Assembly (NCBI GenBank): GCA_964612975.1
Contig: CAZTGC010000002.1
Coordinates: 152,946 to 216,945, forward strand
DNA from: NZ13-RE01 sp964612975
GTDB lineage: Bacteria > Dictyoglomota > Dictyoglomia > Dictyoglomales > Dictyoglomaceae
DNA: 64,000 nucleotides
Direction of reading: 5' to 3'
A model generated the notes under the pieces. It did no database searches. It saw only the letters and a list, made by a program, of their open reading frames with translations, and was not told the origin of the DNA. Shown here piece after piece: positions 35,204 through 43,395 of the stretch. Each line of letters begins with the position of its first letter. The stretch's first letter is position 1. Both the position numbers and the translations under genes were made by a program.

Positions 35204-36573
35204 AATAATTCTCCTATTTCTTCTTCCATATGATTCAAAAGGTAATATAGTTTATTTTCTAAAATCTGAATTTTATTATCTAATTCCTTATCTTGAATAG
35301 AAGAAAGTAGAGATTTTATAAATTGATAAGATATTGCAGTTCCCCTTCCACATTTTAAAGGTTTGCAAAAATCTATGCCCTGAACTCCATAGAGTAAGTT
35401 TATAGCGATTATTTTTTCCCAGTTTTTGATGATTTTCTTAAGTTTTATTATATTTTTTACTTCTGTTTTTAAAAGAGCATCTCCATATAAATAAGATTTG
35501 ATATTACCTAAGGATTTAGATAATTTTTTGTTTTCTTCAACTAATTTACTACATGTATCATAAAGAGATGACAAATTAAGGTTAAAAGTAGATTGAACTT
35601 TAAAGATTAATTTTTCCAGCAAACATGTTAAATTTGTAATAATAATAGAAAGGTTATAAATACCATAAATAAGAGTTCCTATATAAGGATTTTTATCAAG
35701 AATAAATTCTTGTTCATAATCAATTATAGGACTGTGAGAGATGGAATTAATTTCTATCTCTAATATATCTTTTATAAAGTCTATAGTTTGATGAAAAAAG
35801 AAAAATACTTGAGAAATGCAACTTAAAAGATAGCTATCTTTAAATTTATTAGAAGAGGAAATAATCTCACTTCCTGAGAGGATTTTTCGAAGATTCTCGT
35901 AAAATTTAATTAATCCTAAATGGGGTCTTAAGGCTTGTATAATGGGATTAAGAAATTTCCTTTCTATCTTTAAGGACTCAAGGGAAAGAGCGGTAGCAAT
36001 TTCTGATATTTTTCTCAATTTTTGAATCTTTACAAAAAATAGGCTTAAAATGCCACATATATAAGGAATTTCACTTGTAAGTGCTAATATCTCTTTTGAA
36101 TCTAAATTTATTGGCTCTATGTTGGACTCTTTTAAGACTTTTTCCGTTTTTACCCTCTTATTTTTATATATAACCTCTCCCTTTCCATTTAAAGCATAAA
36201 TTATAAAAATCATAGGATTAAAATTTTTATTGGAAAATTTTCCTTCGGGAATTAAAGGGATAATATCTTTTCTTAAGAATTCCAATATCTTTTCTATAAC
36301 TTCAATACGAACCCCTGAATATCCAAGAGATAATGTGTAGGCCTGTAATATCATGATTGCTCGTGTTTCCTCTAAAGAAAGAAAGTTTTCATTCTGAATA
36401 AAAATGTCATTATATAATACATCTTTCCCTTCAAAAAATTTTTCCCAAAATTTTCTACTTCTTTTGATTCTTTTCTTTAATTCTGATGGAATCCTAATAT
36501 CATGGGGTTTTTGACTTAATTTGTAAATATCTTCTATTGAGAGTCCAAAGGGATTAAGTTCATATTTATCCAT
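35200..36573 (-). CDS. Aromatic amino acid ammonia-lyase (HutH-fold) homologue without the MIO triad
   Basis: A 457-residue protein whose sequence follows the histidine/phenylalanine ammonia-lyase plan: LSIEDIYKLS, ETRAIMILQAYTLSLGYSGVR, DSYLLSCISQV (246-256; the family reads DxYSLRCxPQV) and EINSISHSPII (274-284; the family reads EINSxTDNPL). The stretch that should hold the self-cyclising Ala-Ser-Gly of the MIO cofactor is instead PEGKFSNKNFNP (109-120). The Arg of YSLRC is Ser, and the YGVNTGFG loop is replaced by YNDIFIQN. It is intact over its length, so a pseudoenzyme or a new function is more likely than decay. It overlaps phoU by 8 bp. Confidence 0.75.
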   Translation of the reverse strand: MDKYELNPFGLSIEDIYKLSQKPHDIRIPSELKKRIKRSRKFWEKFFEGKDVLYNDIFIQNENFLSLEETRAIMILQAYTLSLGYSGVRIEVIEKILEFLRKDIIPLIPEGKFSNKNFNPMIFIIYALNGKGEVIYKNKRVKTEKVLKESNIEPINLDSKEILALTSEIPYICGILSLFFVKIQKLRKISEIATALSLESLKIERKFLNPIIQALRPHLGLIKFYENLRKILSGSEIISSSNKFKDSYLLSCISQVFFFFHQTIDFIKDILEIEINSISHSPIIDYEQEFILDKNPYIGTLIYGIYNLSIIITNLTCLLEKLIFKVQSTFNLNLSSLYDTCSKLVEENKKLSKSLGNIKSYLYGDALLKTEVKNIIKLKKIIKNWEKIIAINLLYGVQGIDFCKPLKCGRGTAISYQFIKSLLSSIQDKELDNKIQILENKLYYLLNHMEEEIGELF

Positions 36574-37222
36574 GAAGTTCCTTCTTTTCTCCTGTTTCCA
36601 TATAATAAATAATCTCGATTATGTTAGTTATATGATCTGCTATTCTTTCTAAATATCTTGAGATCATTATTAATCGAATAATTTCTTGAGTATTTTTAGG
36701 GTTTTTTTGTATCTCATATATCATGTAATACAAAATTTCTTGATATTTAGAATTAATTTCCTTATATTTTGATGATAATTCTTCTAAAAAATTTAATTCT
36801 GGTTTAAAATATATTCTTATTACTTCTCTTATCATGTCCTCTGTAAGTTCCCCCAAGAAGAAAATATCCTTCCAAGGGAGTTTGAAAAAATTTTCAAGGA
36901 GATTTGAAGAAAATTTAGCAATATCCACCGAATAATCTCCAATTCTCTCTAAGTCTTTTGTAATCTTTATAGTTGATGCAATAATTCTTAAATCCTTTGC
37001 AACAGGTTGATATTGAGCAAGAAGATTAATACAAGTATTTTCAATATTCCAATAGTATTTATCAACGAGATCATCTTTTTTAATTGTATCAAGAGCTAAG
37101 TCTAAATTCCTTTTTTTGAGAGCTTCTAATGTTTGATGTAGCATTTTCTCTACAATACTTCCCATTCTTATAACATTCTCTCTTAATATTTCAATTTCTT
37201 TATCTAAGGATTTTTTTTCCAA
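36566..37222 (-). CDS. phoU: PhoU family phosphate-signalling protein
   Basis: A 218-residue, all-helical protein with two PhoU repeats. Repeat one has ENVIRMGSIVEKMLHQTLEAL and AKDLRIIASTIKITKDLERIGDYSVDIA. Repeat two has TQEIIRLIMISRYLERIADHITNIIE. The E/DxxRIGD and RxADH segments bind metal clusters in characterised PhoU proteins. No pst transporter or two-component genes lie in the window. The start is TTG 37222 behind AGAGAGG. It overlaps the lyase-like gene by 8 bp, so the two are probably made together. Confidence 0.9.
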   Translation of the reverse strand: MEKKSLDKEIEILRENVIRMGSIVEKMLHQTLEALKKRNLDLALDTIKKDDLVDKYYWNIENTCINLLAQYQPVAKDLRIIASTIKITKDLERIGDYSVDIAKFSSNLLENFFKLPWKDIFFLGELTEDMIREVIRIYFKPELNFLEELSSKYKEINSKYQEILYYMIYEIQKNPKNTQEIIRLIMISRYLERIADHITNIIEIIYYMETGEKKELHG

Positions 37223-37318
37223 AGGAGTTCTACCTCTCTCTTAAATTTTATAGAAAAGATTATAGGGAGTAAACTTTGGTTTTTCAATTAAAATTATATT
37301 AATAACTGAGAAATAATA

Positions 37319-37327
37319 TGATATAAT
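37319..37327 (+). promoter_or_regulatory. Extended -10 promoter giving a probable leaderless mRNA
   Basis: TGaTATAAT at 37319-37327 ends only 7 bases before ATG 37335, so transcription should start at or next to the start codon. No Shine-Dalgarno sequence is present. Confidence 0.55.
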
Positions 37328-37334
37328 CTTCTAC

Positions 37335-37952
37335 ATGAATAAATGTGTTCTTTGTAATAGAAGAAAAGGAAAAAGATATTGTAAAAGCTTAGACCAATTT
37401 ATCTGCTCTGAATGTTGTGGAGAAAAAAGGTTTAAAAAGATCAATTGTTCTAAGGATTGTGTGTATTTGAAGCAAGCCCAAGGTCATTCCTCTGAAAAGG
37501 TTATAGAAATATTCCCAACATGGAAGGATGAAAAACTCTGGATTTTACTTAACAAAGTAAGATTTTCTGCTTATGAGTTTATCAAAGAGAACCCAAATTT
37601 TTCCGATGATGAGTATAAGGAAGTAATTGAGTTACTAATAAGGGAATATGAGGTTCAACTTAAAAATCTACTTCTCCCTCAATTATTACCAAAATCTTCA
37701 CGAGGAGTAAAATTAAAAATTACAATGGAAAATACTTTAAAGAATCTATTGAGAGAAGTAAATGAGTTTGGACTTCCTATTTTTAGCATAGATGATGTTG
37801 TGGAGGTTCTCACATGGGAAAAAGAGAAAGTAGAAGAATATCAAAGGAATAATAGAAATGTGGGTTCAGATTTCTTTTTACAAAATTTGAAATTGTATAT
37901 TGAAAAATTACAAAGTGCTATTGTAAAAGAATCTCCCATAATTTATCCTTAA
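37335..37952 (+). CDS. Hypothetical protein with N-terminal eight-cysteine zinc module
   Basis: No named function. The first 45 residues hold eight cysteines (positions 4, 7, 16, 24, 27, 28, 38 and 42) in the pattern CxxC, C, CxxCC, CxxxC, ending CVYL. This looks like a double zinc-binding module. The remaining 160 residues are helical and charged (residues about 55-205), with no membrane segment. It is probably translated from a leaderless message and is followed 13 bp later by the NIF3 gene. A role in nucleic-acid or protein binding is inference from the metal module only. Confidence 0.72.
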   Translation: MNKCVLCNRRKGKRYCKSLDQFICSECCGEKRFKKINCSKDCVYLKQAQGHSSEKVIEIFPTWKDEKLWILLNKVRFSAYEFIKENPNFSDDEYKEVIELLIREYEVQLKNLLLPQLLPKSSRGVKLKITMENTLKNLLREVNEFGLPIFSIDDVVEVLTWEKEKVEEYQRNNRNVGSDFFLQNLKLYIEKLQSAIVKESPIIYP

Positions 37953-37965
37953 AGGAGAAGAAAAT

Positions 37966-38919
37966 ATGAATATTAGAGAAATCTATGAACTTCTTATAGA
38001 ACTTGGTATGAAGAATGATCCTCGAGGATGGGATAATGTACAAAAATTATTAGAAAGAACTAAAAAGGAATTTGAAAGGTTAGGAGAAAAGGAGAAAGAA
38101 AAATTTGATTTGGAAAAGCTTTCTAATCCTTATTCTGATACAAGAATACTTTATGGAGATTCCGAGGGAGAAGTTAAGAGGATTTTATCAGGTATAGATA
38201 TTGACACTTCAGAATTGCTTTTGGCAAAAGAGCTGGAAAGACAAGGTAAAAAGGTTGATTTAGTAATTTCTCATCATCCCCAAGGAAAAGCATATGCAAA
38301 CTTCTATGAGGTTATGCATCTTCAAGAAGATCTTTTAAATCAATGGGGAATTCCTATAAATATTGCAGAAGGACTTTTATTACCAAGAATTGGAGAGGTA
38401 GAAAGAAAAGTTCTTCCAGTGAATCATTATAAAGTAATAGATGCTGCAAGAATTTTAAATATTCCTTTGATGTGTTGTCATACTCCTGCAGATAATTGTG
38501 TATCTACATATTTACAAAAATTATTCGATGAAAACGTTCCTTACACTGTAGGGGATATCTTGGATTTATTAGAAGAAATTCCTGAATATAAGGAGGCTAT
38601 AAGAAGAAATAATTCTCCTAAAATAATTGTTGGAAATCATAAAAATAGAGCTGGAAAAGTTTTTGTTGATATGACTGGTGGAACTGAAGGGGCTTTGGAG
38701 CTTATCGAAAAAATGGCACAAGCAGGAATTGGAACTATAATAGGTATGCATATGAGTGAAGAACATAGGAAAGAGGCTGAAAAACATCATATAAATGTTG
38801 TAATCGCAGGACATATAGCATCGGATTCTCTTGGTATGAATATTCTCCTTGATAATTTAGAGAATAAGGAAATCGAGATAATCCCTGCTTCTGGTCTTAT
38901 TAGAATTTCAAGGATCTAA
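37966..38919 (+). CDS. NIF3/YbgI-DUF34 family metal-binding protein
   Basis: A 317-residue relative of the NIF3 (DUF34) family, proteins with a di-metal site and no settled biochemical role. Visible elements are LVISHHPQGKAY with paired His, PLMCCHTPADNCVSTYL, and the C-terminal HMSEEHRKEAEKHHINVVIAGHIASDS, which supplies further His ligands. The N-terminal 60 residues are helical and not typical of the core. An AAAGGAG site precedes ATG 37966. It is probably co-expressed with the cysteine-rich gene upstream. Confidence 0.8.
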   Translation: MNIREIYELLIELGMKNDPRGWDNVQKLLERTKKEFERLGEKEKEKFDLEKLSNPYSDTRILYGDSEGEVKRILSGIDIDTSELLLAKELERQGKKVDLVISHHPQGKAYANFYEVMHLQEDLLNQWGIPINIAEGLLLPRIGEVERKVLPVNHYKVIDAARILNIPLMCCHTPADNCVSTYLQKLFDENVPYTVGDILDLLEEIPEYKEAIRRNNSPKIIVGNHKNRAGKVFVDMTGGTEGALELIEKMAQAGIGTIIGMHMSEEHRKEAEKHHINVVIAGHIASDSLGMNILLDNLENKEIEIIPASGLIRISRI

Positions 38920-39756
38920 TTTAAATATTTTAATTGTTGAAAAAATCAGATTACATAGAGCTCTTTTGTCTTCTTCCGCTAAGGTTGAAAGAGCTTTCTA
39001 GGAATCTTCTAATATGTTTTTTATCTTTTCCATGTTCATGTCATGATAGCTGTTTTTTCCAATATACCCTAAAATTAATAGAGGAATAATTAACAAAGTT
39101 ATTTCAATATTTATTTTTAAATTTCCAAGGATAAAGAGGGCTTGTTCTATCTATATTATTTAATTCATTTGTAACAGTTTCTTTTTTCCCATTGGTTTAT
39201 AATAAAATTTTCTCCTTTCTCTTCTTTCAGTAATAACCATCTATCCCCTCACTTCTTTCTCTTCTACAGGAGGTTTACCACCAAACCCTCTACCCAAAAA
39301 AGATATAATTGGAATTACATTTTTGGTTTTGCAAAATCTTTAAATTTTCTCTCATCTACGAGGAGTCCATTGGTAAATATGTGAACCACAGAATGGATAC
39401 ACAAAGGGTTCTCCTCCAAGGATAGTGTAGAGATAGCAGCCTATATCTTCTCCTTTTTATATGGTATAGGGGGTTGCAATATCAAATTTTTTTCTATTAA
39501 ATTCATTAAAATAAATCCCAAAAACCCAGTATTTAAAATAACTAATCCAAAGATTTTACTTATATATTCAGGATCATAATCTGTGAAAATTCCATGAATT
39601 AGTCTTTGAACAGTTGGATTATTTGAAGATTCTCTTCTAACACCCTTACAATATGATCTGTTCCATTGTTAGAGCTAAAATTTTTTACAATTTTTTACCT
39701 CCAAAAAGACAAAATTTAGCTTAAAATAAATATACTATTTTTTATCAAAATATCAA
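38920..39756 (-). pseudogene. Decayed coding region (remnants of one or more minus-strand genes)
   Basis: These 837 bp are the only long stretch without an intact gene. Read on the minus strand, protein-like pieces appear in shifting frames. A GGAGG lies near 39700. Near 39441-39614 is a piece with FTDYDPEYISKIFG and a membrane-like LVILNTGFLGFILMNLI. Around 39350-39440 is VVHIFTNGLLVDERKFKDF. Near 39190-39245 is ITERRERRKFYYKPMGKKK, which recalls the wing of a winged-helix regulator. Around 38998-39155 is a hydrophobic helix ending before KNSYHDMNMEKI. Stops and frame changes separate them. The original function is unknown. Confidence 0.45.
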
Positions 39757-40791
39757 TTATTGCGAATCGTCCCAGTTTTTAATTCCTAAAACATATATAA
39801 ATACAAATCCGCCAATGATTAGCGTAAAATAGTGGGTCAGAAGTCTCCAAATTATAATAAAAATTCCTAAAATATATTTAGGTACATAAGGGGCAAAAGC
39901 TAAGGAAAAGAGAAGTTCTGAGGCACCGCTTCCTCCAGGGGTAGGTACATAAAAGAGAAGAAAGAAGATAGGAATTTGGATCAGTACTAAGTTTAGTAAA
40001 TAAATTTTTAATCCAAATCCCATGAGGATCAGGGGGGGAATAAGAAAATATGTTAACCAGGATAAAATATTTAGGATGGAAAACTTTAGAAGAACAATTT
40101 TTTTATCTTTCATGAAGGTCCATAAAGTTTTATGAAAATCATCTACTATTTTGTATACTGTCTTTATAATCTTATAGGGATGAATATTTTTCAAGAAGGG
40201 AAAATGTCTTATTTTTAAAAATAATTTTGTCATGAATTTTTTTATAGGCTTTGGTTTATATAAACTAATTAAAAATATTCCTACAATAAAAGACAAAAGT
40301 AGGGAAGCATATCTTATTAGATCCTTTACAATCTTATTGGGGAATAAATAAGAATAAAAGTATAAAACTATAGGTGTTAGTATTGCAAAAGTTAGAATAC
40401 TTATAGTGTATCTTAACAAACTCAAGGCAGTAACTTGTCCTATTTTTACATTCTTCTTTTTAGATAAAAGGTATATTTCTAAGGGTTCACCTCCAGCAAG
40501 GGTTGGTGTTATTCCAGAGGCAAAATAGTAGGACAGATGAATTTGTAAGGCTTCAATAAAAGTCAATTTCTTTTCTATACTATTTATTAAACTCATATAT
40601 CTTAAGGCAGAAAATATCCAGCTTAATAGGTTTAATAATATTGCATAAATAATCGTTGATAAATCAAGTTTAAGAAGAGCATTTAGAGTTCTTTCTTCTG
40701 TAGTAAATATTAAAATTACAATAATGACTAAAATGCTTAATATAATTGAATACTTTAACCCATTTTTTAAGGTTCTATTTAATTTCTTCAT
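39757..40791 (-). CDS. Flippase-like membrane protein (UPF0104 / lysylphosphatidylglycerol synthase TM region family)
   Basis: A 344-residue integral membrane protein with about eight hydrophobic helices. Family landmarks are ASGITPTLAGGEPLEIYLLSKK near residue 91, and PTPGGSGASELLFSLAF near residue 289; both Gly-rich segments are typical of YbhN/AglD-type proteins. The soluble synthase domain of MprF is absent. Substrate is unknown; related proteins handle lipids or lipid-linked sugars. It begins 4 bp after tsaD and is the last gene of the long minus-strand operon, just before the decayed region. Confidence 0.85.
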   Translation of the reverse strand: MKKLNRTLKNGLKYSIILSILVIIVILIFTTEERTLNALLKLDLSTIIYAILLNLLSWIFSALRYMSLINSIEKKLTFIEALQIHLSYYFASGITPTLAGGEPLEIYLLSKKKNVKIGQVTALSLLRYTISILTFAILTPIVLYFYSYLFPNKIVKDLIRYASLLLSFIVGIFLISLYKPKPIKKFMTKLFLKIRHFPFLKNIHPYKIIKTVYKIVDDFHKTLWTFMKDKKIVLLKFSILNILSWLTYFLIPPLILMGFGLKIYLLNLVLIQIPIFFLLFYVPTPGGSGASELLFSLAFAPYVPKYILGIFIIIWRLLTHYFTLIIGGFVFIYVLGIKNWDDSQ

Positions 40792-40795
40792 ATTA

Positions 40796-41794
40796 TTAAA
40801 AAATTTCTAAGGATGGATCTGCAGAAAGATCTAAATCATCAACCTTCCCCTTATTATATAAGTAATATCCAGCAGATGCAATCATTGCTGCATTATCAGT
40901 ACATAGTATAGGAGGTGGCATAAATAATTTAATATTTTCCCTTTTAGATGCTTCAGAGAATCTCTTTTGGAGATATTTATTGGCAACAACTCCTCCTGCT
41001 AAAACTAATGTGGAAATTTGAAGTTTATTTAAAGCGATGAAGGATCTCTCTAAGAGTTCTTCAATAACCCTATATTGAAAAGAAAAAGCTAAATCATTAA
41101 TAGGAATCTCTCTTCCTTCTTTTTGTAAGTTTTTTATTAAATATAACATTGAAGTTTTTAAACCACTGAAGCTTATATCAATTTCCCTCTCACATTTTAT
41201 TTTTGGGAAATCAAATATTAATCTTCCTTTTTCTGCTGCTTTTTCTATAGCAGGACCACCAGGATAACCTAAACCTAATAATCTTGCGACTTTATCAAAG
41301 GCTTCTCCTGCAGCATCATCTAAGGTTTGTCCCAATAGTCTATATTTGTCATAATCCTCTACTAAAATCCACTCTGTATGTCCTCCAGAAACAACAAGAG
41401 AAATGAAAGGGAAATTTGGTGGATCTTTTCTAAGAAAATTTGCAAAGATATGTCCAACTAAATGATTGACTCCTATTAAGGGTTTTTTTAAAGCATAAGC
41501 TAAGGTTTTGGCAAAAGTTATTCCTATCCATAACGATCCTACAAGTCCTGGTCCCTGAGTTACACTGATTAAATCAATATCTCTTATAGATAAGTTTGAT
41601 TTTTCCATTGCTAATTTAAAAATTTTATTTAATACCTCCATGTGTAGTCTTGATGCTACCTCAGGAACCACTCCTCCAAAAATTTTGTGGGTTTCAATCT
41701 GGGAAAAAATTAAATTTTCTATTATCTTTTTCCCATCATTGACAATTGCAATACTAGTTTCATCACAAGAAGTTTCTATTCCTAATATATACAT
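40796..41794 (-). CDS. tsaD: tRNA N6-threonylcarbamoyladenosine transferase TsaD
   Basis: Transfers the threonylcarbamoyl group to A37 of tRNAs that read ANN codons. It opens LGIETSCDETSIAIV, has the metal-binding pair in GVNHLVGHIFANF, and also shows VSGGHTEW, GEAFDKVARLLGLGYPGGP and LAGGVVANKYL. The 332-residue length is standard. Its partners TsaB and TsaE are encoded just upstream in the same operon, separated by rimI. Confidence 0.97.
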   Translation of the reverse strand: MYILGIETSCDETSIAIVNDGKKIIENLIFSQIETHKIFGGVVPEVASRLHMEVLNKIFKLAMEKSNLSIRDIDLISVTQGPGLVGSLWIGITFAKTLAYALKKPLIGVNHLVGHIFANFLRKDPPNFPFISLVVSGGHTEWILVEDYDKYRLLGQTLDDAAGEAFDKVARLLGLGYPGGPAIEKAAEKGRLIFDFPKIKCEREIDISFSGLKTSMLYLIKNLQKEGREIPINDLAFSFQYRVIEELLERSFIALNKLQISTLVLAGGVVANKYLQKRFSEASKRENIKLFMPPPILCTDNAAMIASAGYYLYNKGKVDDLDLSADPSLEIF

Positions 41795-41810
41795 TTCTAA
41801 AAACTAATCC

Positions 41811-42266
41811 TTAATATAATTTTTTAATCATAACTAAGGCATCTTCTCCATCTCTATAGTACCATTTCCTTATACCAACTTTTTTAAAACCCTTTTTGAT
41901 ATAAAGATTTTGGGCAATGGTATTAGAAACTCTTACCTCTAGAACTATCTCCTCTATGGAATTTTTTCTACATAATTCTATAATATAATCTAACATGGCC
42001 TCTCCTACTCCTTTTTTTCTAAAGTCAGGATGGACTGCAATTGCAGTTATTTGTGCTTCACAGAAAATTTTCCAAAAACCAATATATCCTACTATCTTAT
42101 TGTCTTTTTCAACTACAAAGTATTTAGCTATTTTATTATTTAGAATTTCCCTTTCGAAATTCTCCCTGCTCCAGGGGGCTGAAAAAGATAACCTATTGAT
42201 CTCATAGACCTCATCTATGTCCTTTTCTGTCATGGGTCTAATCTTAATATCATTCTTTTCTTCCAT
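41811..42266 (-). CDS. rimI: Ribosomal-protein-alanine N-acetyltransferase RimI
   Basis: A GNAT acetyltransferase of 151 residues, expected to acetylate the N-terminal Ala of ribosomal protein S18. It has IRPMTEKDIDEVYEINRLSF, the acetyl-CoA loop VHPDFRKKGVGEAMLDYII and VSNTIAQNLYIKKGFKKVG. Lying between tsaB and tsaD is its common position in bacteria, which supports the name over other GNAT roles. Its ATG overlaps the tsaB end by 17 bp. Confidence 0.92.
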   Translation of the reverse strand: MEEKNDIKIRPMTEKDIDEVYEINRLSFSAPWSRENFEREILNNKIAKYFVVEKDNKIVGYIGFWKIFCEAQITAIAVHPDFRKKGVGEAMLDYIIELCRKNSIEEIVLEVRVSNTIAQNLYIKKGFKKVGIRKWYYRDGEDALVMIKKLY

Positions 42267-42945
42267 GGATCTTTTCCCAATTTATCTCGGCACTGGATTT
42301 TTGTCCATAATATGGATTTAATTCTAAAGGATCAAAATATTCTCCCTTATTAAACATTAAAACACCTAATTCTGCTAAGGATGCACCCCTCAAAAATGAA
42401 GAGGATTTAGAAGTAAAAATTACATTATTAGGAAGTTTTATTTTTATCTCTTCAGGTATTTCACCTACTAATAAAGCATCTTCTTTAAGGATATTTATTC
42501 TTTTTAAAAATTCTTCGATGGGTATCACTTCTTCTTTCTCTAATTTTTGAAAATCCTTCCAATTTCTATATGATGCTAAATGAATCTCATTCTTTCTTGC
42601 TGGAAGAATACTGAAAATTATACCTGGGAATCTGTTTTGATATGCTAAAGCATCTAAATAGCTTGGAGCTGAAATGGATTTGTTAAAGACTTGTGCTAAA
42701 GTTTTTATTACCATCATTCCTATTCTTAATCCCGTAAAGGACCCAGGACCTCTTGAGATTACGTATAAATCTATATCTTCTAACTTCCAATTACTTCTTT
42801 TTAAAAGTATGTCTAAGTTTAACAATATGGTCTCTCCATAATCCTTTGAGCTTGTAGCAAAGAAAAATTCCCAAATTTCTTTATCATTTTCCCATAAGGT
42901 TATACTACTTTGTTTTGTTGCAGTATCTATAGCTAAAACCTTCAT
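42250..42945 (-). CDS. tsaB: tRNA threonylcarbamoyladenosine complex dimerisation subunit TsaB
   Basis: The TsaD-like partner needed for t6A synthesis in bacteria, 231 residues. It starts VLAIDTATKQSSITLW and contains VISRGPGSFTGLRIGM, the family signature, but lacks the metal-binding His pair of TsaD. Overlaps with tsaE (4 bp) and rimI (17 bp) indicate coupled translation. Confidence 0.94.
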   Translation of the reverse strand: MKVLAIDTATKQSSITLWENDKEIWEFFFATSSKDYGETILLNLDILLKRSNWKLEDIDLYVISRGPGSFTGLRIGMMVIKTLAQVFNKSISAPSYLDALAYQNRFPGIIFSILPARKNEIHLASYRNWKDFQKLEKEEVIPIEEFLKRINILKEDALLVGEIPEEIKIKLPNNVIFTSKSSSFLRGASLAELGVLMFNKGEYFDPLELNPYYGQKSSAEINWEKIHGRKE

Positions 42946-43394
42946 AAATTCAAATTTTTAACCAAGTCTTTAAATCTTTTTCCCCTTGGTTCAAAGTGCA
43001 ATTCACGAGCCTCTAGGGATTTATGAAAAAAGGATATTTTAAGATATTCATCAGGCCATAATTCTACAATACGATCCCCCCACTCTATAGTAATTATATT
43101 TTTTCCATTTAAATATTCTTCCCAACCTAAATTTAAAAGCTCAATATAAGAATTAAGACGGTAGGCATCTATATGGATGAAAGGATATTTTCCCTTATAT
43201 TCTCTAACGATTATAAAGGAGGGGCTTGTAATTGTTGATTCTATTCCTAAGCCCTTAGCAAATCCTTTAAGAAAGGTTGTTTTTCCTGTTCCTAAATCCC
43301 CAATTAGGATATAAAAGTCTCCGGGCTCTGCTTTCTCTCCAATTCTTTTTCCTAACTCCATTGTCTCTAAACTTGAATTTGAGAGTATAACCAT
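42942..43394 (-). CDS. tsaE: tRNA threonylcarbamoyladenosine biosynthesis ATPase TsaE
   Basis: A small P-loop ATPase that drives turnover of the TsaB-TsaD complex, 150 residues. The Walker A motif is GDLGTGKTTFLKGFAKGLG, followed by TSPSFIIVREY, FIHIDAYRL and the ITIEWGDRI strand. It starts 1 bp after purA ends. With TsaB and TsaD present, only the TsaC/Sua5 step of t6A synthesis is missing from this window. Confidence 0.96.
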   Translation of the reverse strand: MVILSNSSLETMELGKRIGEKAEPGDFYILIGDLGTGKTTFLKGFAKGLGIESTITSPSFIIVREYKGKYPFIHIDAYRLNSYIELLNLGWEEYLNGKNIITIEWGDRIVELWPDEYLKISFFHKSLEARELHFEPRGKRFKDLVKNLNL

Positions 43395-43395
43395 T

